Notes: generated by a model not told the origin, from the letters alone. A DNA stretch of 64,000 bases from Polytrichum commune (GCA_950295325.1 OX485806.1:17608001-17672000), one strand, 5' to 3'. Shown: positions 45,644-58,395, counted from the stretch's first letter. Translations and numbers: made by a program.

Positions 45644-47462
45644 CATAACCTAGCTTGGAGGCAATGTTCAAGATTGAAGTCTTCAATGCCCTTCAAACGC
45701 GATTTGGCCCTTCAAAATATACCTCTCTCAAAACAACCCTTCAAAACGCAACCCAAATTGATAAAATGAAGACGTCACTTGAAATCCTCAATATAATCTA
45801 CCCACCACAAGAACCAACAAACGTAAGGCATTGTCCCTACAGAAAAGTGGAGTTAGATGGTTGATTCTCAATTCTTCAAACTGTACTGAAAACACATACC
45901 ATCTAATTCATGCACACGTTTAATATAAATTTTGTGTTTCATTTCTATATTCTTGGATTTGAAGCAGCCCTTCAACTGGAGGGTTGAAATCTGAGAGCCC
46001 TTCAGAATGAACATCATTGAAGAGCTTCAATGTTGAAGACTGCCTGGAGGTTGCAGCTGCGGATGGGCGGATCCGCTGTCTGTCTGGCTGTCTGTCTGGC
46101 TGGCTGGCTTGCATGGAGTGCTGGACCCACCGCGCGTGGCTTTCAGTTTGATACACCAGAGGAAATGACAAAATGGGGGCTTATATTGGAATAGGCCTGC
46201 CCTGGCTGCGGCTTCCTTTTCATAATTCCCTCCCAAGGAACCTGCCTCCCGCTGGGGACTAGCTACTGTGCTCAGTGACAAGTGAGTACCCAACCCATAT
46301 ATATAGAGCTTTATCATAACTTCTACAGTGACCACCCCACCTTTATACATACATACATGCATACATACATACTCTGCTGTTTGCAAAACTGCACAAACTT
46401 GCCCCACAACGGGAGCCCAACGGTATGGCTGCTGCTCAATAACTTATATCCACCCACCCATCCCTTCATTAATTTTGATTTACCCATCCACTCACCACTG
46501 TTCCATCTATCTATGCGGATGGCTACGGAGGCGGCTGCTGCTGCAAGGGGCACGAGGGAATTATCGCATACAAGCGTACCTCCCATTCATCCCACCAAAA
46601 GCCCTGAAATAGTAGCTTGGCACCGGAATTAGCTTCAAAGATCTGGGATTTGTTGCGTCGAAGTCGTCGGATGAGGTGATTCAACCACAGACGTATTCAT
46701 GAGAATCTCAACGGTTACAACATCGGGCTGTGACTCTGTGAAAACCGAGAGTACTATTTTGTAACATGAGGAATTCTGTTTTTGATGGTTGACTTTAGAA
46801 AGGCATTGATGTTCCAAATTAGTCTGGTGGGTCTAGTTGAAAATGGGGGTCTGCTTGAAAACTAATCATGTGGCCCACAAAACGAGAGCTTAAACTCCCC
46901 ATATTGTTGAACATTGCAGTTCCCTCCATCAAGGTAGCTTAGGATTTTGATAAAAAGTTTATCAAGGTTTATCTATCAAGATGGCGTCTAATTGTTGCAA
47001 GCTCGGGATTTTTTTTTTAAAAAAATAAAAAAATAAAAAAATAAAATCTCAAGTATAAAGTGGAGGAGAGTGAACAAACGTGAGTAAGAAGCTCCCTTCT
47101 ACAAATCTTGCCCATGAGAAGGCTTCTTTCTTGCAACATTCAACCTCTCTACCTTTCTCAAAGCTAGCCTAACCACATCCCCTTTTAGATTGAAAAGCCT
47201 TCAAAGTGACACCAACACAAACTGAAATTAATCTGATCATCAGGTTGCTTTTGATTTTGATTGTTTTAGGGTGTTGTTTCATCTTTAACATAAAAAGGAT
47301 CATCACTAGTCTTGCATCGCCAAGGTTGTAGTGTGTTTTGAGGATCAAAGTTTGCAATGTACATAAGGATCCTCTAAGCTCACCCAGTCAATTCCTCTGC
47401 ACACCACGCTATAACCTTGTGCAACATAATTGCTTGAGAGTTGAGAATTGTTGTCCAAGTGA
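45644..47462. other. non-coding DNA with simple repeats
   Basis: TGTCTGGC repeats at 46076-46112, CATA repeats at 46345-46371 and an A-rich tract at 47018-47045. CCCTTCAAA and GAAGGGC words around 45690-46040 hint at an old inverted-repeat element. Overlapping open frames at 46282-46632 and its opposite strand have no recognised domain. Confidence 0.45.
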
Positions 47463-49666
47463 CACTACTAGAATCCATTGGGTTTAACATCATATTTTTT
47501 TTGTCGACTTTGTCGCATTCTAAATTTCCACTGAGAGAAAGTATCTTATTTGTGACATTATTGTGCTCAATAACTTGACATTAACACAGTCAAAACACAT
47601 TAGTGTAAAATGCTTGGTGAGGGATCATGAGTAGTTATTCATTATAACTTTGGATTGCTAACCACAACCACAATCACCCTTAGGGTGGTTATTCGTGCTC
47701 ATGTGGAACCACTAGAGAGTTTCAAGGCCAACGTCCGGGGAGAAAGTTGAGGAGGCAACCACTTTAACACTACAATCCAAGATCAAATAGGATAACAAAA
47801 ATCACTTTAATCTCTTCTCGAGTGCAAATCCCAATCCAATGCTAGACCGCGATTAAAAAGACAGTCGACCCCGCCATCAACCACACCACAAGGATTCACA
47901 CACTTGAATCAAGGATGTGCAAATGAGAAAAACTGTAGTTGCGGTTATTGTTGGTGGTTAACCACAAGGTTCCGTTTCACAACCACCTTCGCAGTGTAAA
48001 CGACCCTTGACTCTCAAGGCTTTGGACTTGGAGCTGTTACAAGCTCACCTTGGGGAATATGATTTCTTCCTTCCTTCCGCCCGGGACAATAATCTAGACT
48101 TGAGAATAGTACCAACACGAATTCAACAGTGCATCTGCGGTGGGGAGCAGCACGTTCTTATTTGTTGGGATTGAATGTCACTCCTGCAATCTCTCGTCAC
48201 AAAGATCAGCTTCCCGCAAATCAAAATTGCTCATGACGTGAAGGCCAGACTGGCACGGGTAGCTCATAATTAGAGAGGGCCAGAAATCCAGACCGATGAA
48301 TATGCAACTTGCGGAGAGGATTGCGTCAGACAAGTGTGGAAAGCGGGACCTGCTGGTTGAAGAGAGGAAGTAGTTCATGGCATCTCGATAAGAGGGAAAT
48401 GGCTCCCTTTACACTAAAGAGGTTAAAAGCTTGAAGAAATGGGCCTTCTCACTGGCAGAAAGCTTTCTACATTGACATGAGCAGTTCACTTTACACCTGA
48501 GCTTTCAGCTTGAGAGCTCCAACATTCACTGGGCAACACAACGCTTAAATAGTGCCTTGATGGATCCCATGTGGAATAACTATGACAAGCTCTCTATCAT
48601 TTTTGACAAGATGCTCCTCTTGATCTAAGTCCTAAGCCATTTCATGGTGTACATGCTTTACACTAGAAAGTTAAGAGCTTGGAGAAAGGAGCCTTCTCAT
48701 TGGTGGAAGGGAGCCTCTTAAGCATGCTTGTTCACTCTAGATAACTTTACCCTTCAGCTTGAACTATTTATTGGGTGTACAATGCCTGAATGATGCCTTG
48801 ATTAATAGTATGGCTTGACCCATCGTGGATGAAGGAACTATAGTTAAAAGTAGCTCCCTACGCATCGAGGGCTTTATCCATTCCAATTTGAGGACTAATT
48901 TGGGGTCTTTGGTGTTATTTTCATAATTAAATCATGTAAAAATAATTTTGAAGCTATCAAATAGTTTGCTATGATTTCACCTTCCTAAATTAATGGATGA
49001 GTTTATGTAGACACCATGAGTCCTTGGCCAATGGATCCCATGTAAAGCAACTACAACAAGCTCTTGGTCATTTTTGACAAGTTGCTACTCTTGGTCAAAA
49101 TTCTAAGCTACCTCATGGAGGTCATTTGAGCCCCCCTTTACACTAGAAAGGTCCAGATTGTGAAGGAGATTGTTATGCATGCTTTCCCCCCCCCTCAAAT
49201 TCACTTTACACACGATTTTTCAAACTTTCTACCAGGCTTACAACATAATTTCAAATGGGACCGTGATGGATCCATGAAAAACGAGTATGACAAGCTCTTG
49301 TCCAAGAGCAGAAGCAACGTCACATAGGTCGCTTAGGAATGCCGAAAGTTCAAGCTTTCAATTTTGTGGGTCCCAAGCCAATGGGTTTGTCCAACATTCT
49401 TTGGCTTGTCAAGAATCCTCCTTTACTCACAATCATCTCTTTCTTGATATTATTACATTGTAAGCATGGCCAACTCTAAAGAGATCTCATGAGGATTAGT
49501 GATGTAATAAGCTCTCAATAGTTTGAGCTTTGGATGAGAGCTTCTCAAAACCAAGCATCCAATTACTCCCATTGGTAAGAAAAGTGGGTCTACATGACAC
49601 GCCAATCTAACACAAAGTATCCAGAATGACCAACTGGTGTCATTTATGGACACTTTCCTACTAGTG
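47463..49666. mobile_element. possible deleted CACTA element
   Basis: CACTACTAGAATCC at the left faces TTTCCTACTAGTG at the right in inverted orientation, both CACTA-like, 2.2 kb apart. The 3-bp flanks (TGA and TCC) do not match and no transposase is seen. They may be ends of different elements. Confidence 0.3.
48404..49330. repeat. tandem repeat, unit about 250 bp, three copies
   Basis: The word CTTTACACTA starts at 48407, 48657 and 49137, each followed in order by AGCTTG.AGAA, GCCTTCTCA, TTCACT, TTTACAC or TTTACCC, CTTGAT or GTGATGGATCC, and (T/A)ATGACAAGCTCT. The spacing of 480 bp between the last two is explained by a 230-bp unrelated insert at about 48810-49038. Function unknown. Confidence 0.75.
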
Positions 49667-50689
49667 TCCCCAACTGAAACATTGCAAGTTGAAGTTCTAG
49701 TGTAAGGAGGAAATGTTTAGTAGCAGAGAGGTTGTTAACATCACTCTGGGTGTTGCAGAGCTGGGTAGGCGTAACAACAAAGTGGTCAGTGCGAAAGTAA
49801 TTATGTAACTACAACAACTGCGAGGGGACGCATTCCCAAGAAAAACCAGCCTTTCCCGGAGGTCAGGTCAAGTGGTTAAAATCTCACTTGTCCTATTCGG
49901 GACATGACTTGAGTTCCTCTTACCTCCCGAGTGTAATAATAACAATGGTTGAGTGCCACAAACCTTCAAGTTGATAAGTCGGAAGAGGGAAATAGGGAAA
50001 AATTAGGATTCCGTGAAGTGTTGCCTTGCCTCATCTCCCCCCTTTACATTTATATGTTGTTGTTGGAGCAGTTGTAGCATCTTTGCAAAATTTGAAAAAT
50101 TCCAATGCAGCAAGCCGGCCGGAGTGGAGTACTTATCTGGAAAATTCCTATATATGGAATCTTGCAATCTGGCAAGCAACTTTGCAGCTTCACATACTCT
50201 TTAAAGACAACTTAATGCAATGTGACCCGGGCTGCAGCCTGGCGCCCCCCATATGATGGAAAGTAAAAAATTCAGCCTGTCTCATCTGCATTCATCAAAA
50301 CATTGGCGTTTTTACATTTCAGAGTAGACAAGTAAGGCCAAACACACCCAGTAGGTGGTGCAGGGTTCTGGACAAAGGCTAAAGCTCCTCTGCAATAATA
50401 AAGCCAGGCTGCCACTACTTCAGCATATCAAATATTGCTGCCTTATTCCCATGTGAAGGCATGCGCTGAATCTGCAGTTGGTTTCTTCTTTACAATGGAA
50501 CTCTTTTTCATCTGAGCCAACCAAGAAAATCACCTCAGGATATCAGTTCATCATGGCAATTGCATACAAGAATATGGGCCCTAGTATGGGAACTTCCAGA
50601 CCCAAAGACAATATTGACGGTTGGACCCAACCGGTTTTTCGTTTCATCCGGTTAGCAATCACGAATCATGCAGATTGTTATTTCAAGTT
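49331..50689. other. non-coding DNA with one tRNA-like patch
   Basis: At 49864-49920 GGTCAAGTGGTTAAAATCTC and GACTTGAGTTCCTC resemble A and B boxes, followed by an ATAATAATAAC tail-like stretch; possible decayed SINE of another family. Nothing else recognised. Confidence 0.4.
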
Positions 50690-50925
50690 TTAGAATTGGA
50701 GTTGAGATGAAAACAAGCATAAGAGGTCAGAGTCAAGATTCTCTCTCTGGCCAAGTGATCACATATATAGGCCCTCCCAATTGTGTTAACAATGGAGGCT
50801 ACAATGATTAACATATTTTGAGCACATATTTTCAATCTCATCTTAGCACAGGTCTTTCTTAGTGTCCATTCTTACCTACAAACCTTGCCATATAGCACTC
50901 AAATACAGGTGTCCACGGTGAAGAA
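50690..50925 (+). repeat. dispersed repeat B copy
   Basis: Contains TATATAGGCCCTCCCAATTG, TGTGTTAACAATGG, TTTTCAATCTCATCTTAGCA, TGTCCATTCTTACCTACAAA and ACTCAAATACAGGTGTCCAC, the fullest copy of repeat B in the window. Confidence 0.7.
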
Positions 50926-53074
50926 TTGCCACATCGGTGGGGTTCGGGGACAAGTATCTCGTGAAGCAATATTAGAAGAAATTCCATGTCCCCCACAACC
51001 CCCAGCCCCTTAAAAAGGTGAGAGAACGCGTTCACAATGTAAAATTTACCACGAGTGCAGAAAAATGGCCATCGTCTGGGCCAAAATGCTAATAAAATGA
51101 CAGCAGCTATAGGTAAGTTACATGCATGGAGGAATTTACGCATGTATTTGTCTCCGTTTTCCATCAGATCACCCCTGGGGCCATTTCCCCGAAAGGCTAC
51201 CTTAACTTAGTTGATCTGTTCCTGCTGTGGTTCGCCACATCTTGATTGCTACAAAGGCAGCCATGCCATCAATCTGCTGCCTCCTAGATTTGCATCGTCT
51301 GGAATATGCGACCACAATCATTGCCTGCAAGTTTCAATATGATGCGCATGCTGCATCACCATCAGCACTTTTGAGGAGGGAATGGAATTACTTACAACGG
51401 TTTCGTCGATATCCATATTCCATATGAATTTGACTTCTCCTGATCCAGCTTAATCCTGCCTACTTCGTGATACCATGCGATGTACTTCAAAAGTAGCATT
51501 TATCACCGACCCTCTCATATGGATTGATTTACAATTATTACAAGTTTATGTTGCACTCAACTTTCAAAGTTATGGGGTGAGATTGATTGATGAGATGATT
51601 GTTTCTCTGAAACTGGCAGTAGCGCAAGTCCAGGGTTGCCCAATTTGCAAAGATTTTGTGAAATGCTGGCAAATAAATGAGTGGCATAAATGGCGTCATG
51701 GAGTTGACTGGTTCATTTTGGCGCCTTGGGTTGTTCGTGGCGCCATTTTTAAAGATCCGCAGAGTGGAGCATCCCCGGCATTCGAACTCCAACAGACAAA
51801 GCTTTGGTGAGATTTGGTTAACTACTAGTTTGGGGTATTACGATCATTTTAACCCAGATCTTAACGCTACTTCACTATATGCTGACTCCATTTTGTTTCT
51901 TCTAAAATACAAGCCACGGCCTTCTGCAACGCTCTCTGGGGCGATTTGGCACATATATCATGACCTTGCAATATGATTGATTGCGCCCACACTCGATCAG
52001 TCTCTTGACTTCTTGCAGTACCATTTTCAATTGAACCAGCACCGATCATTCAAGCCTTCTTAGAATCCCAATATCAATTGGTTTACAGAGGCTCCCTTTT
52101 AAAAACATTCTGCAGAGAAAGATGGATTGCTTATGTTTCTTCGACCGATACAATCATAGAGATGGTGCACTCATGTCATTAATGAAAAGAAGACCTAATT
52201 GACTTCGGTTCAGATGAACTGGGGAAATGGGTTCTGTGACTCCTCTACTTATTGATTACTGAGCGAGTTTGTGTGTCACCAAACACTTACCCATTCTTGA
52301 CATTTGTATCAATGTCAACTACTTATAGATTCCTGTACAGTACGAGTCAAAATATCTATAAAACTGTATTCTATTAGGGGATTCTTCGGAGATGTTGTGT
52401 TGAATCCGTCTACTACTTTTTGCTGTTGATCTCTACGTAGTTGTCCTGTTGAAGAATCACCCATTGAACCTAATTTTTATGACGAGTCAGCAACGTATGT
52501 ATGTAGCGTCAAATGCAAATTTCTGGCTCCCTGTTTGTGCTACAGATCGTTACAAATTACGCAACTCTAGGGAATTGAAGCACAGTGTGCAGCAGTTTTT
52601 GTAGCCCAACTTTTAGGGTTGAACACGCCAGACAAAAGAAAAGGCCTGGTAGCCTTCTGTTTCTTGACCTACTGTTCCCGACCCTGAATAGCTACAAGGT
52701 AGATGGGTCTTAAATGGATACCTTTTTTTTTCTTTTTTCTTTTTTCCTTTTTTCTTTCCCGAAAAGCCCACTTCTTCATGGATATAAAACACAGAATTAG
52801 CATAATGAGATGATTAGCAAATCCAAATCCAGGTTGGAGCCACACAACATTATTCAATTGAGTGACCATGTTGGGTGAGGCGGGAATATGTCATGTAAGG
52901 TGCTGGAATTACGTCTTGTAGAAGCTTGTCAATAAGTAGATTGGCCCTGAAAATGAGTAAGATTCGAGTGAAACAGTGCCATTGAGAATTATTAGAATGA
53001 AACAACTAATAGCAACTGAATAATGTTACACACTTTCATCATAATTTTGGAGCTCTTATGAATGTCTTATTGAT
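50926..53074. other. non-coding DNA, nothing recognised
   Basis: Overlapping frames of about 100 residues at 51475-51976 on both strands show no recognised domain and no codon pattern that singles one out. A T/C-rich tract lies at 52721-52757. Confidence 0.45.
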
Positions 53075-53290
53075 TATTGAAGTGGTGATTCTTGTGTGCA
53101 TTAAGTAGTCATATAGGTTCCCCCAATTAGATTGACTATTGATCCTCAAACGGTTATTATAATATTTTGTGCATGTCATCCAATCACATTTAAACATGTC
53201 TCTTTGGTATCCATTCTTGAAGTCACACCTAATCACATACCACTCAAATATAGATGTCTAATTAAGGATAAGTAACCAAAGTCAGCACAT
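53075..53290 (+). repeat. dispersed repeat B copy
   Basis: CATATAGGTTCCCCCAATTA, GATTGACTATTGATC, CCAATCACATTTAAACATGT, GTATCCATTCTTGAAGTCAC and CACTCAAATATAGATGTCTA follow the family order. Confidence 0.65.
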
Positions 53291-54734
53291 CTACCTTAGA
53301 CCTTTACATTGGTGAATAATTTCTCTACATTAATTTGAGATGTTTTCCACATCATGTGTGATGACCTTGATGAATTTGGGGCAGATTCTGGTCATGAACC
53401 TCGCTAGTTCATGTGCAACTATGGTTTGTCGTTTAGGGATTTGCATGCATCTACAAAGATCAAAGGCTTCTTGAAGCTTGCAGCTTATCAAAATTTTCAT
53501 GGCAGTCTGAGAGGGATGACTACAAACTTAAATATTCTCCCACTCATTAGCCAATTTGTTCTTCATGGGCTGGTTTAGGTTATAATCTAGTAGTGCAAAT
53601 GAACATTGGAGCACCAAACTGTGGGCACATGTTTGCAGCCAAAGTTACTTGGATTCAAACTATCTCCTATTTCTTGAGGGAAGTAAGCACAAAATAGAGA
53701 TAATTTACAAAATGGTGAACCCTGATAGTTTGTGTTTCAACATCCATTTATTTCGAGTTTGTGAGCTATGTCACTTAGGGTGGGTCATCATGTCCGTTGC
53801 CAACCCACAATAATCTTGATAATAGTGGGTTGGATGTGTCTTCATCAAGATGACAAAAGCAAGCCACCAAGCACATTTTGGTTGTCTCCTAGAGTGTGGA
53901 TGGTTGTGACCACATGCCACTAGACTTCCATGCGCCCACTAAACATTTTAAACATGTGTTGCCAAAAACTTAACTTCTACACCAACATGTGCACATGTGT
54001 TGTTCAACTCAAAATCAGTTTATAAATCTAGTTTTGCAAAATTTTCAGTTGTACATGATCATGTATGCTCTTAGACTTGTATACTAATAGTTGTGTACGG
54101 ACATAATGGTCAAGCCATGCAATTTGCTGCACATGTCTACTCCTAATTGGATACAAGGAGATACATCATCGCCTATAATTGATGACCCTACCATGATCCA
54201 ATATTAAACATGTGTTACCCTACAATTGAATGCACTAAACACCTAATACCTACGTTGCCAGTACTGCAATTAGGTAAGTCGGGCACCTATAACTATAACC
54301 CATGGCAAGAGTCCTCACATCTGTAACCTCATTGCCTAAAGTTCGTGGTGGTAAGAATCAGCTTGTGATTGTCGCTGTACTTGATTAAGAAGAGGACTTG
54401 TGTAATTGTGAGCAAACTCAGTGTAACGGAGCAGCCTGACCATGGAGAATGGATCCAATGTCGAAGAGTACATGTAGCCGATACATAAAGATATAAACAT
54501 AAATTGGAGATGCAGGTCAGTTTCTAATTGATTAATTTCTTGATGTGACCAACTTCATGGGCAGAAATGTGTTGCTGCTAGAAACACATCAGTGTCCTTG
54601 TGCACAGTAACACTGCATGGTCGATGATGGGTCTGATGTGGTGTGGGATTAATTTTCTGACAAACTTTAATGAGATTTATATGAAGCTAAACCAGAGTAG
54701 TAGAATTGAGTTCAAGGGAAGTCCGCATCAGCTA
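53291..54734. other. non-coding DNA, nothing recognised
   Basis: No coding frame longer than about 60 residues and no paired repeats recognised. Confidence 0.55.
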
Positions 54735-55165
54735 AGGGCACCTTACATTGTAATGGCCACAACCAGGAAATTATGAGGGCTCTTGAAACTCACCCGAAGG
54801 TTGTATCATAGAAGATTAAAATTGGATATTATGTGGTTACAGACATTGAAGTATTGTAATAATGTAAAGACTTAAGCAATCGGGCTCTCAATCAAATGCT
54901 ATCTCGTTGCCAAGTTATTTATGTGAGTCCTTCTACACAATAAGGTTCGATAAATCAAGGGTTGTGAGATTTCGATGTCTCAATGGTCTCCAGGTTTTGT
55001 GTTAAACTCACCTCTTTGAGGTAATCTTGTCTTGACGCAAAATCCAATAGATCATGACATTTTTTATTGTATGAAATGTAAGACTCCATGTAGGTTTTTG
55101 GTCCATTCAAACTTAATTGTATTTACTATAGGACCTCAAGCTCTACAAGATGTGGATTTTATTCA
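54735..55165. mobile_element. TIR family D element, copy 4 (degraded)
   Basis: AGGGCACCTTACATTGTAAT, GGCCACAACCAGGAAATTAT, GAGGGCTCTTGA, CTCTCAATCAAATGCTAT, GGTTGTGAGATTTCGATG, GTCTCCAGGTTTTGTGTTAA and ACTCCATGTAGG reproduce the order of copies 1-3. The right terminus is eroded. Confidence 0.65.
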
Positions 55166-55319
55166 ATTAGTTTTGCTTGTTCTCCATTTGTAATTGATCA
55201 TATTCACATCTTAAAATTTGTGTTGCATTAGCAAATTTATGATGAAACATCAACACAAAAATTGGTTTGGAAATCAAAGCTCCCCTAATTTAATTATGAC
55301 TATTATTAGTGTAATTGTT

Positions 55320-55515
55320 TGATTCCTTAACTGAATGCAAAGCACCTGTCAATAATGTTGACTATTGAGTGTCAACAAATTTATAAAATATAAAGACAAA
55401 GCCCAATCTCTTTAAGCATTTGTCTTTATGGTGTTTGTTCTTTGATCCTCACCTAACCCCACACCAATCGAATACAGGTGTCCGAGTAAGAAAAGTGATC
55501 GAAGAACACCCCGCA
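55320..55515 (+). repeat. dispersed repeat B copy
   Basis: AATGTTGACTATTGAGTGTC, GGTGTTTGTTCTTTGATCCT and CGAATACAGGTGTCCGAGTA in family order. Confidence 0.6.
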
Positions 55516-55882
55516 TTACCTTAGTGTAAAGTGCCGTAGTAATCAGGTGATGATCACGTGTTGTCCGGCTTCATGTCTAAGTCAGACAGGTTTCACGGAG
55601 TAATTCACACTGTTCTGGCAGCTGCAAGGCCTGAAAGGTACTGAATGTCGCTACTAAATCAGTCAAATCTATCGTTCTGTAGTGAAGTAATCTTTTATTG
55701 CTAATCTATTAGTATAGCTCGCTCAGGATGTATTGTATGACCACTTCAATTAATCTGCAAGAAAATAACTAACAGGGTATAGCCATTTTCCCAGTCTTCA
55801 CCACTCCTGAAAGAAAACTAATCTCTGTGATCAAGTAAAACATCTATTATCAACCATGAGAGGGGGGTCAAGGTGATCCATT
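55516..55882. other. non-coding DNA, nothing recognised
   Basis: No gene, RNA or repeat recognised. Confidence 0.5.
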
Positions 55883-56310
55883 TCCCATCAGCGTTTGATT
55901 GAGGACTACACAGATTACATCTTCACTGGTTAATTGGATTGTCATATAGTCATGGCATTGTTCCAGGTAGCAGGAAGAAGTTTCCAATATAGATGGGGCA
56001 TGATGGCTCTGTTCACTGCAAACTAAGTATGGGGGGACTCGACAAAGAGTTTAATTTTGCCAAAAGACGTAAACACAAGCAGCTCTAATAATATTGTCTG
56101 CATCCCTTTCCTGGGCATTCAATCTGCAGCTGGTGCTTCATGTGCGTAGCTAGAGTGATATGGAGACAATCTACACAATTCATTAAACAATTTCAACCCA
56201 ACAGAGGGTAGAGAAGATTAACAATATCTATCAGCGCTCAATTGAGGACTGCACAGATTACATAGATTTATGGGCATTCAACCTGCAGCTAGAGTGACAA
56301 GAGACATTAT
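55883..56310. repeat. local direct duplication
   Basis: ATTGAGGACT(A/G)CACAGATTACAT occurs at 55905 and 56248, about 343 bp apart, and GGGCATTCAA(T/C)CTGCAGCT with AGAGTGA at 56113 and 56273. An unequal local duplication of non-coding DNA. Confidence 0.6.
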
Positions 56311-57473
56311 TTTACACATTGTGATGAACGACTCCCTCCTATCCTAGCGTACAAATGGACACTGTAGAACATCAAAGGCAGTTTCTGAGCCCTGATAGTT
56401 TTTGAGATCCCACTTCAAATCTTGAACAAACCTTGAGCATGAATCTGAAATTCGTGTGCAGAGGTATTGGGGAATAGATTGAGGAATAATATCTTTTCAT
56501 AGTATAGTATTTGATGGATCACGTGGGAGTATGGTTTCCGACAAATATCAATGTATAATTAACAAGGTCCTACATGTCTTTTTAATATAAACCTCATTTG
56601 CAGAAGTTGTTCATACAATCTTGCGTTTGTACATCTTAACAATCTTGCATGGGAAATATTATTAGAACTTGCAGTCCCCTTGCAGCTCAACAAAGACCAA
56701 GACATGGATGCCAACGTCAGCCTCCAGGAAGTTAATTAAAAACATTCGATGTAGTCTCAAACCAAAACTCCTGTAGTGTATGAGCCATAGCTATTGCAAC
56801 GTACGTACGAAACAAAAACAGGATTTTTTTCAATAAAATGCACTTAATCAAATTGATAAATATGCACTCAAAAAATATTTTTCGGTAGCAACCTGTAGTC
56901 CACCTCACCACACGAGGTGAGGCTTGCTAAGTCGGTTGAGATTAGCGTCAAGCTTGATAGTACCTGAGACTATCACTATCTAGCTTACGCCAATATATCA
57001 TTACAGGTGCCCCTACATTGTCTCAGACAAAGCACTTACATATCGCTGGAAGATGGTAGCCCATCGAACTTGCCTCTTATTTTAAACTCCTGCATAAGTA
57101 TATTTATGTATACTTAAATATATATATATATGTATGTGTGTGGAACGCCCTGGGGTCTGTGCCGAAGCTTCGACAAAACGGATCGGTACATATAATTGCA
57201 GAACTGCATCCCAACTGCATGTTGAACTGCGCGTTGCTACACTCTATGGGTGACCTCCGGGAACCTGGAGACCTGCACATCATCACAAGTCCACATAATT
57301 ACACGTTGCTGATTAGCGAGCAGGATACGAGTTCTTCAGCTACATGGTACAATTTCAGCCCAGAACTAGTGCAGCCACTCCGACCAGAGTAAGGGAGAGG
57401 GGACACCACCCGTCACTCATACTCACGTGAGGTGTACGTTTCGAATGGTGCAGAAAGGAAGGGTGTCTCCTCT
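56311..57473. other. non-coding DNA, nothing recognised
   Basis: AT-rich to mixed DNA with a short TATATA tract near 57117-57130. The 84-residue frame 57138-57392 has no recognised domain. Confidence 0.45.
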
Positions 57474-57892
57474 CCATTAGCCATGCATCAACACTTCCAA
57501 TCGACATGCCCCTCCAGTCCCTTACACACTACTCGCACATGGCGAACGTCCGACGTCGCGGACCATCAAGGACCCTCCTCAAGTTGATGGAGAGCCACCT
57601 TTATGTGCACTTTAATGTCGGACATCGAGAATGTTCGACGTCCGATCGTCCGATCACAGTGTTCTACACGGTCGTCGAACGTTTTACTCTCAAAACAAAC
57701 ACTAGGATGAGTTATGATCAAGTTTCCTTGCTCGCCACAAATCCTGGCTTGCGAGTGGTGAGAACTCCATTGGTTTCTCATCCTCGTGTGAGTCATGACT
57801 TTCTACTGAGACATTTAACCCAAATGTTGGACATTGGCATGTGCGAGCGGTGTATTAGCCATGCATGAACACTTCCAATGGACATGTCCACA
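57474..57892. repeat. 37-bp direct repeats 378 bp apart
   Basis: TTAGCCATGCATCAACACTT (from 57476) and TTAGCCATGCATGAACACTT (from 57854) each continue CCAATSGACATG(C/T)CC. The enclosed sequence is CpG-rich with a short inverted pair (GTCCGACGTCG and CGACGTCCGA). A 120-residue frame at 57506-57868 spans it but has no recognised domain. It lies downstream of the lipid transfer protein gene and could hold its second exon or 3' UTR. Confidence 0.6.
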
Positions 57893-57978
57893 AACTGATC
57901 AATGCAGCAATTCCACATCATTTCAGATCCATCAGTGGTACCAATGCATGCATCATGACGACCCAGCCAGTTAGTTAG

Positions 57979-58356
57979 TTAATTAGCAGCTGAGCTCATG
58001 ACAAACTTACCGTTGCAGACATAGCCAGCCTTGTAGTTGAGGTTGCATTTCTGGGGGATCTGGACGGCGAGCTGCGGCTTGGCCCCTGCGGCCGTTGCCG
58101 TGGGGTTGCTGATGGCCTGGCACAGGCAGGTCTGGCCGTCGGGGGTGCCGCCCTGGGCGAAGTTGGCCATGGCCTGGCAACAGCTGGGCGTGGGGTTCAC
58201 TCCCGGATTCTTGGCCGCGGGCAGGCAGCTGATGAGCGTGTTCACGTTCCCGCAGGCCGCCCCCGCTTCGTCCACAATCGCCATCGCCACCAACGTGGCC
58301 ACCAGCACCCCCACTGCGGCCCTGCACTGCCCACCCGCCATGACCTTCATCCCCAT
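57979..58356 (-). CDS. non-specific lipid transfer protein (eight-cysteine, secreted)
   Basis: Secreted lipid-binding protein of the prolamin superfamily; such proteins carry acyl lipids in the apoplast, for example in cuticle formation. From the ATG at 58356 (the next ATG is at 58350) a 33-residue signal peptide ends at DEAGA before ACGN. The mature part has all eight cysteines: C-X8-C-X14-CC-X16-CXC-X24-C-X9-C, with CNLNYKAGYVCNG at the end. GC content is far above the surroundings, as expected for a conserved plant exon. The frame can be read upstream to 58431 but that stretch is a GAA-type repeat and is probably 5' UTR. The sequence CG|GTAAGT at 58011-58005 just after the last cysteine is a strong splice donor, so the open reading to the stop at 57979 may be intron and the true C-terminus lies in an undetected exon to the left. 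Type D-like subclass is a guess. Confidence 0.9.
   Translation of the reverse strand: MGMKVMAGGQCRAAVGVLVATLVAMAIVDEAGAACGNVNTLISCLPAAKNPGVNPTPSCCQAMANFAQGGTPDGQTCLCQAISNPTATAAGAKPQLAVQIPQKCNLNYKAGYVCNGKFVMSSAAN
58005..58011 (-). other. probable 5' splice site of the lipid transfer protein gene
   Basis: On the minus strand the sequence reads G then GTAAGT, the plant donor consensus, one to two codons after the eighth cysteine. Introns at this position are usual in nsLTP genes. I cannot place the acceptor confidently; TTGATCAG at about 57900 is one candidate. Confidence 0.6.
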
Positions 58357-58362
58357 CCTTCT

Positions 58363-58395
58363 CTTCTTCTTCTTCTTCTTCTTCTCCTTCTCCTT
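58363..58395. repeat. (TTC)n microsatellite in the 5' UTR
   Basis: TTC trinucleotide repeats, read as GAA in the transcript, immediately upstream of the start codon; variable between individuals if typical. Confidence 0.85.

Noticed and set aside
46282..46632. Overlapping 94-126-residue frames on both strands
   Set aside because: Several frames are open together across low-complexity CATA and ACCCA sequence, which indicates chance openness.
47463..49666. Confident CACTA transposon
   Set aside because: Facing CACTA-like ends exist but the 3-bp flanks differ and there is no transposase.
49864..49920. tRNA gene
   Set aside because: Boxes are imperfect and no acceptor stem pairing is evident; noted only as a possible SINE relic.
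57506..57868. 120-residue open frame as a gene
   Set aside because: No domain; it spans CpG-rich DNA between direct repeats. It could only be reconsidered with transcript data.
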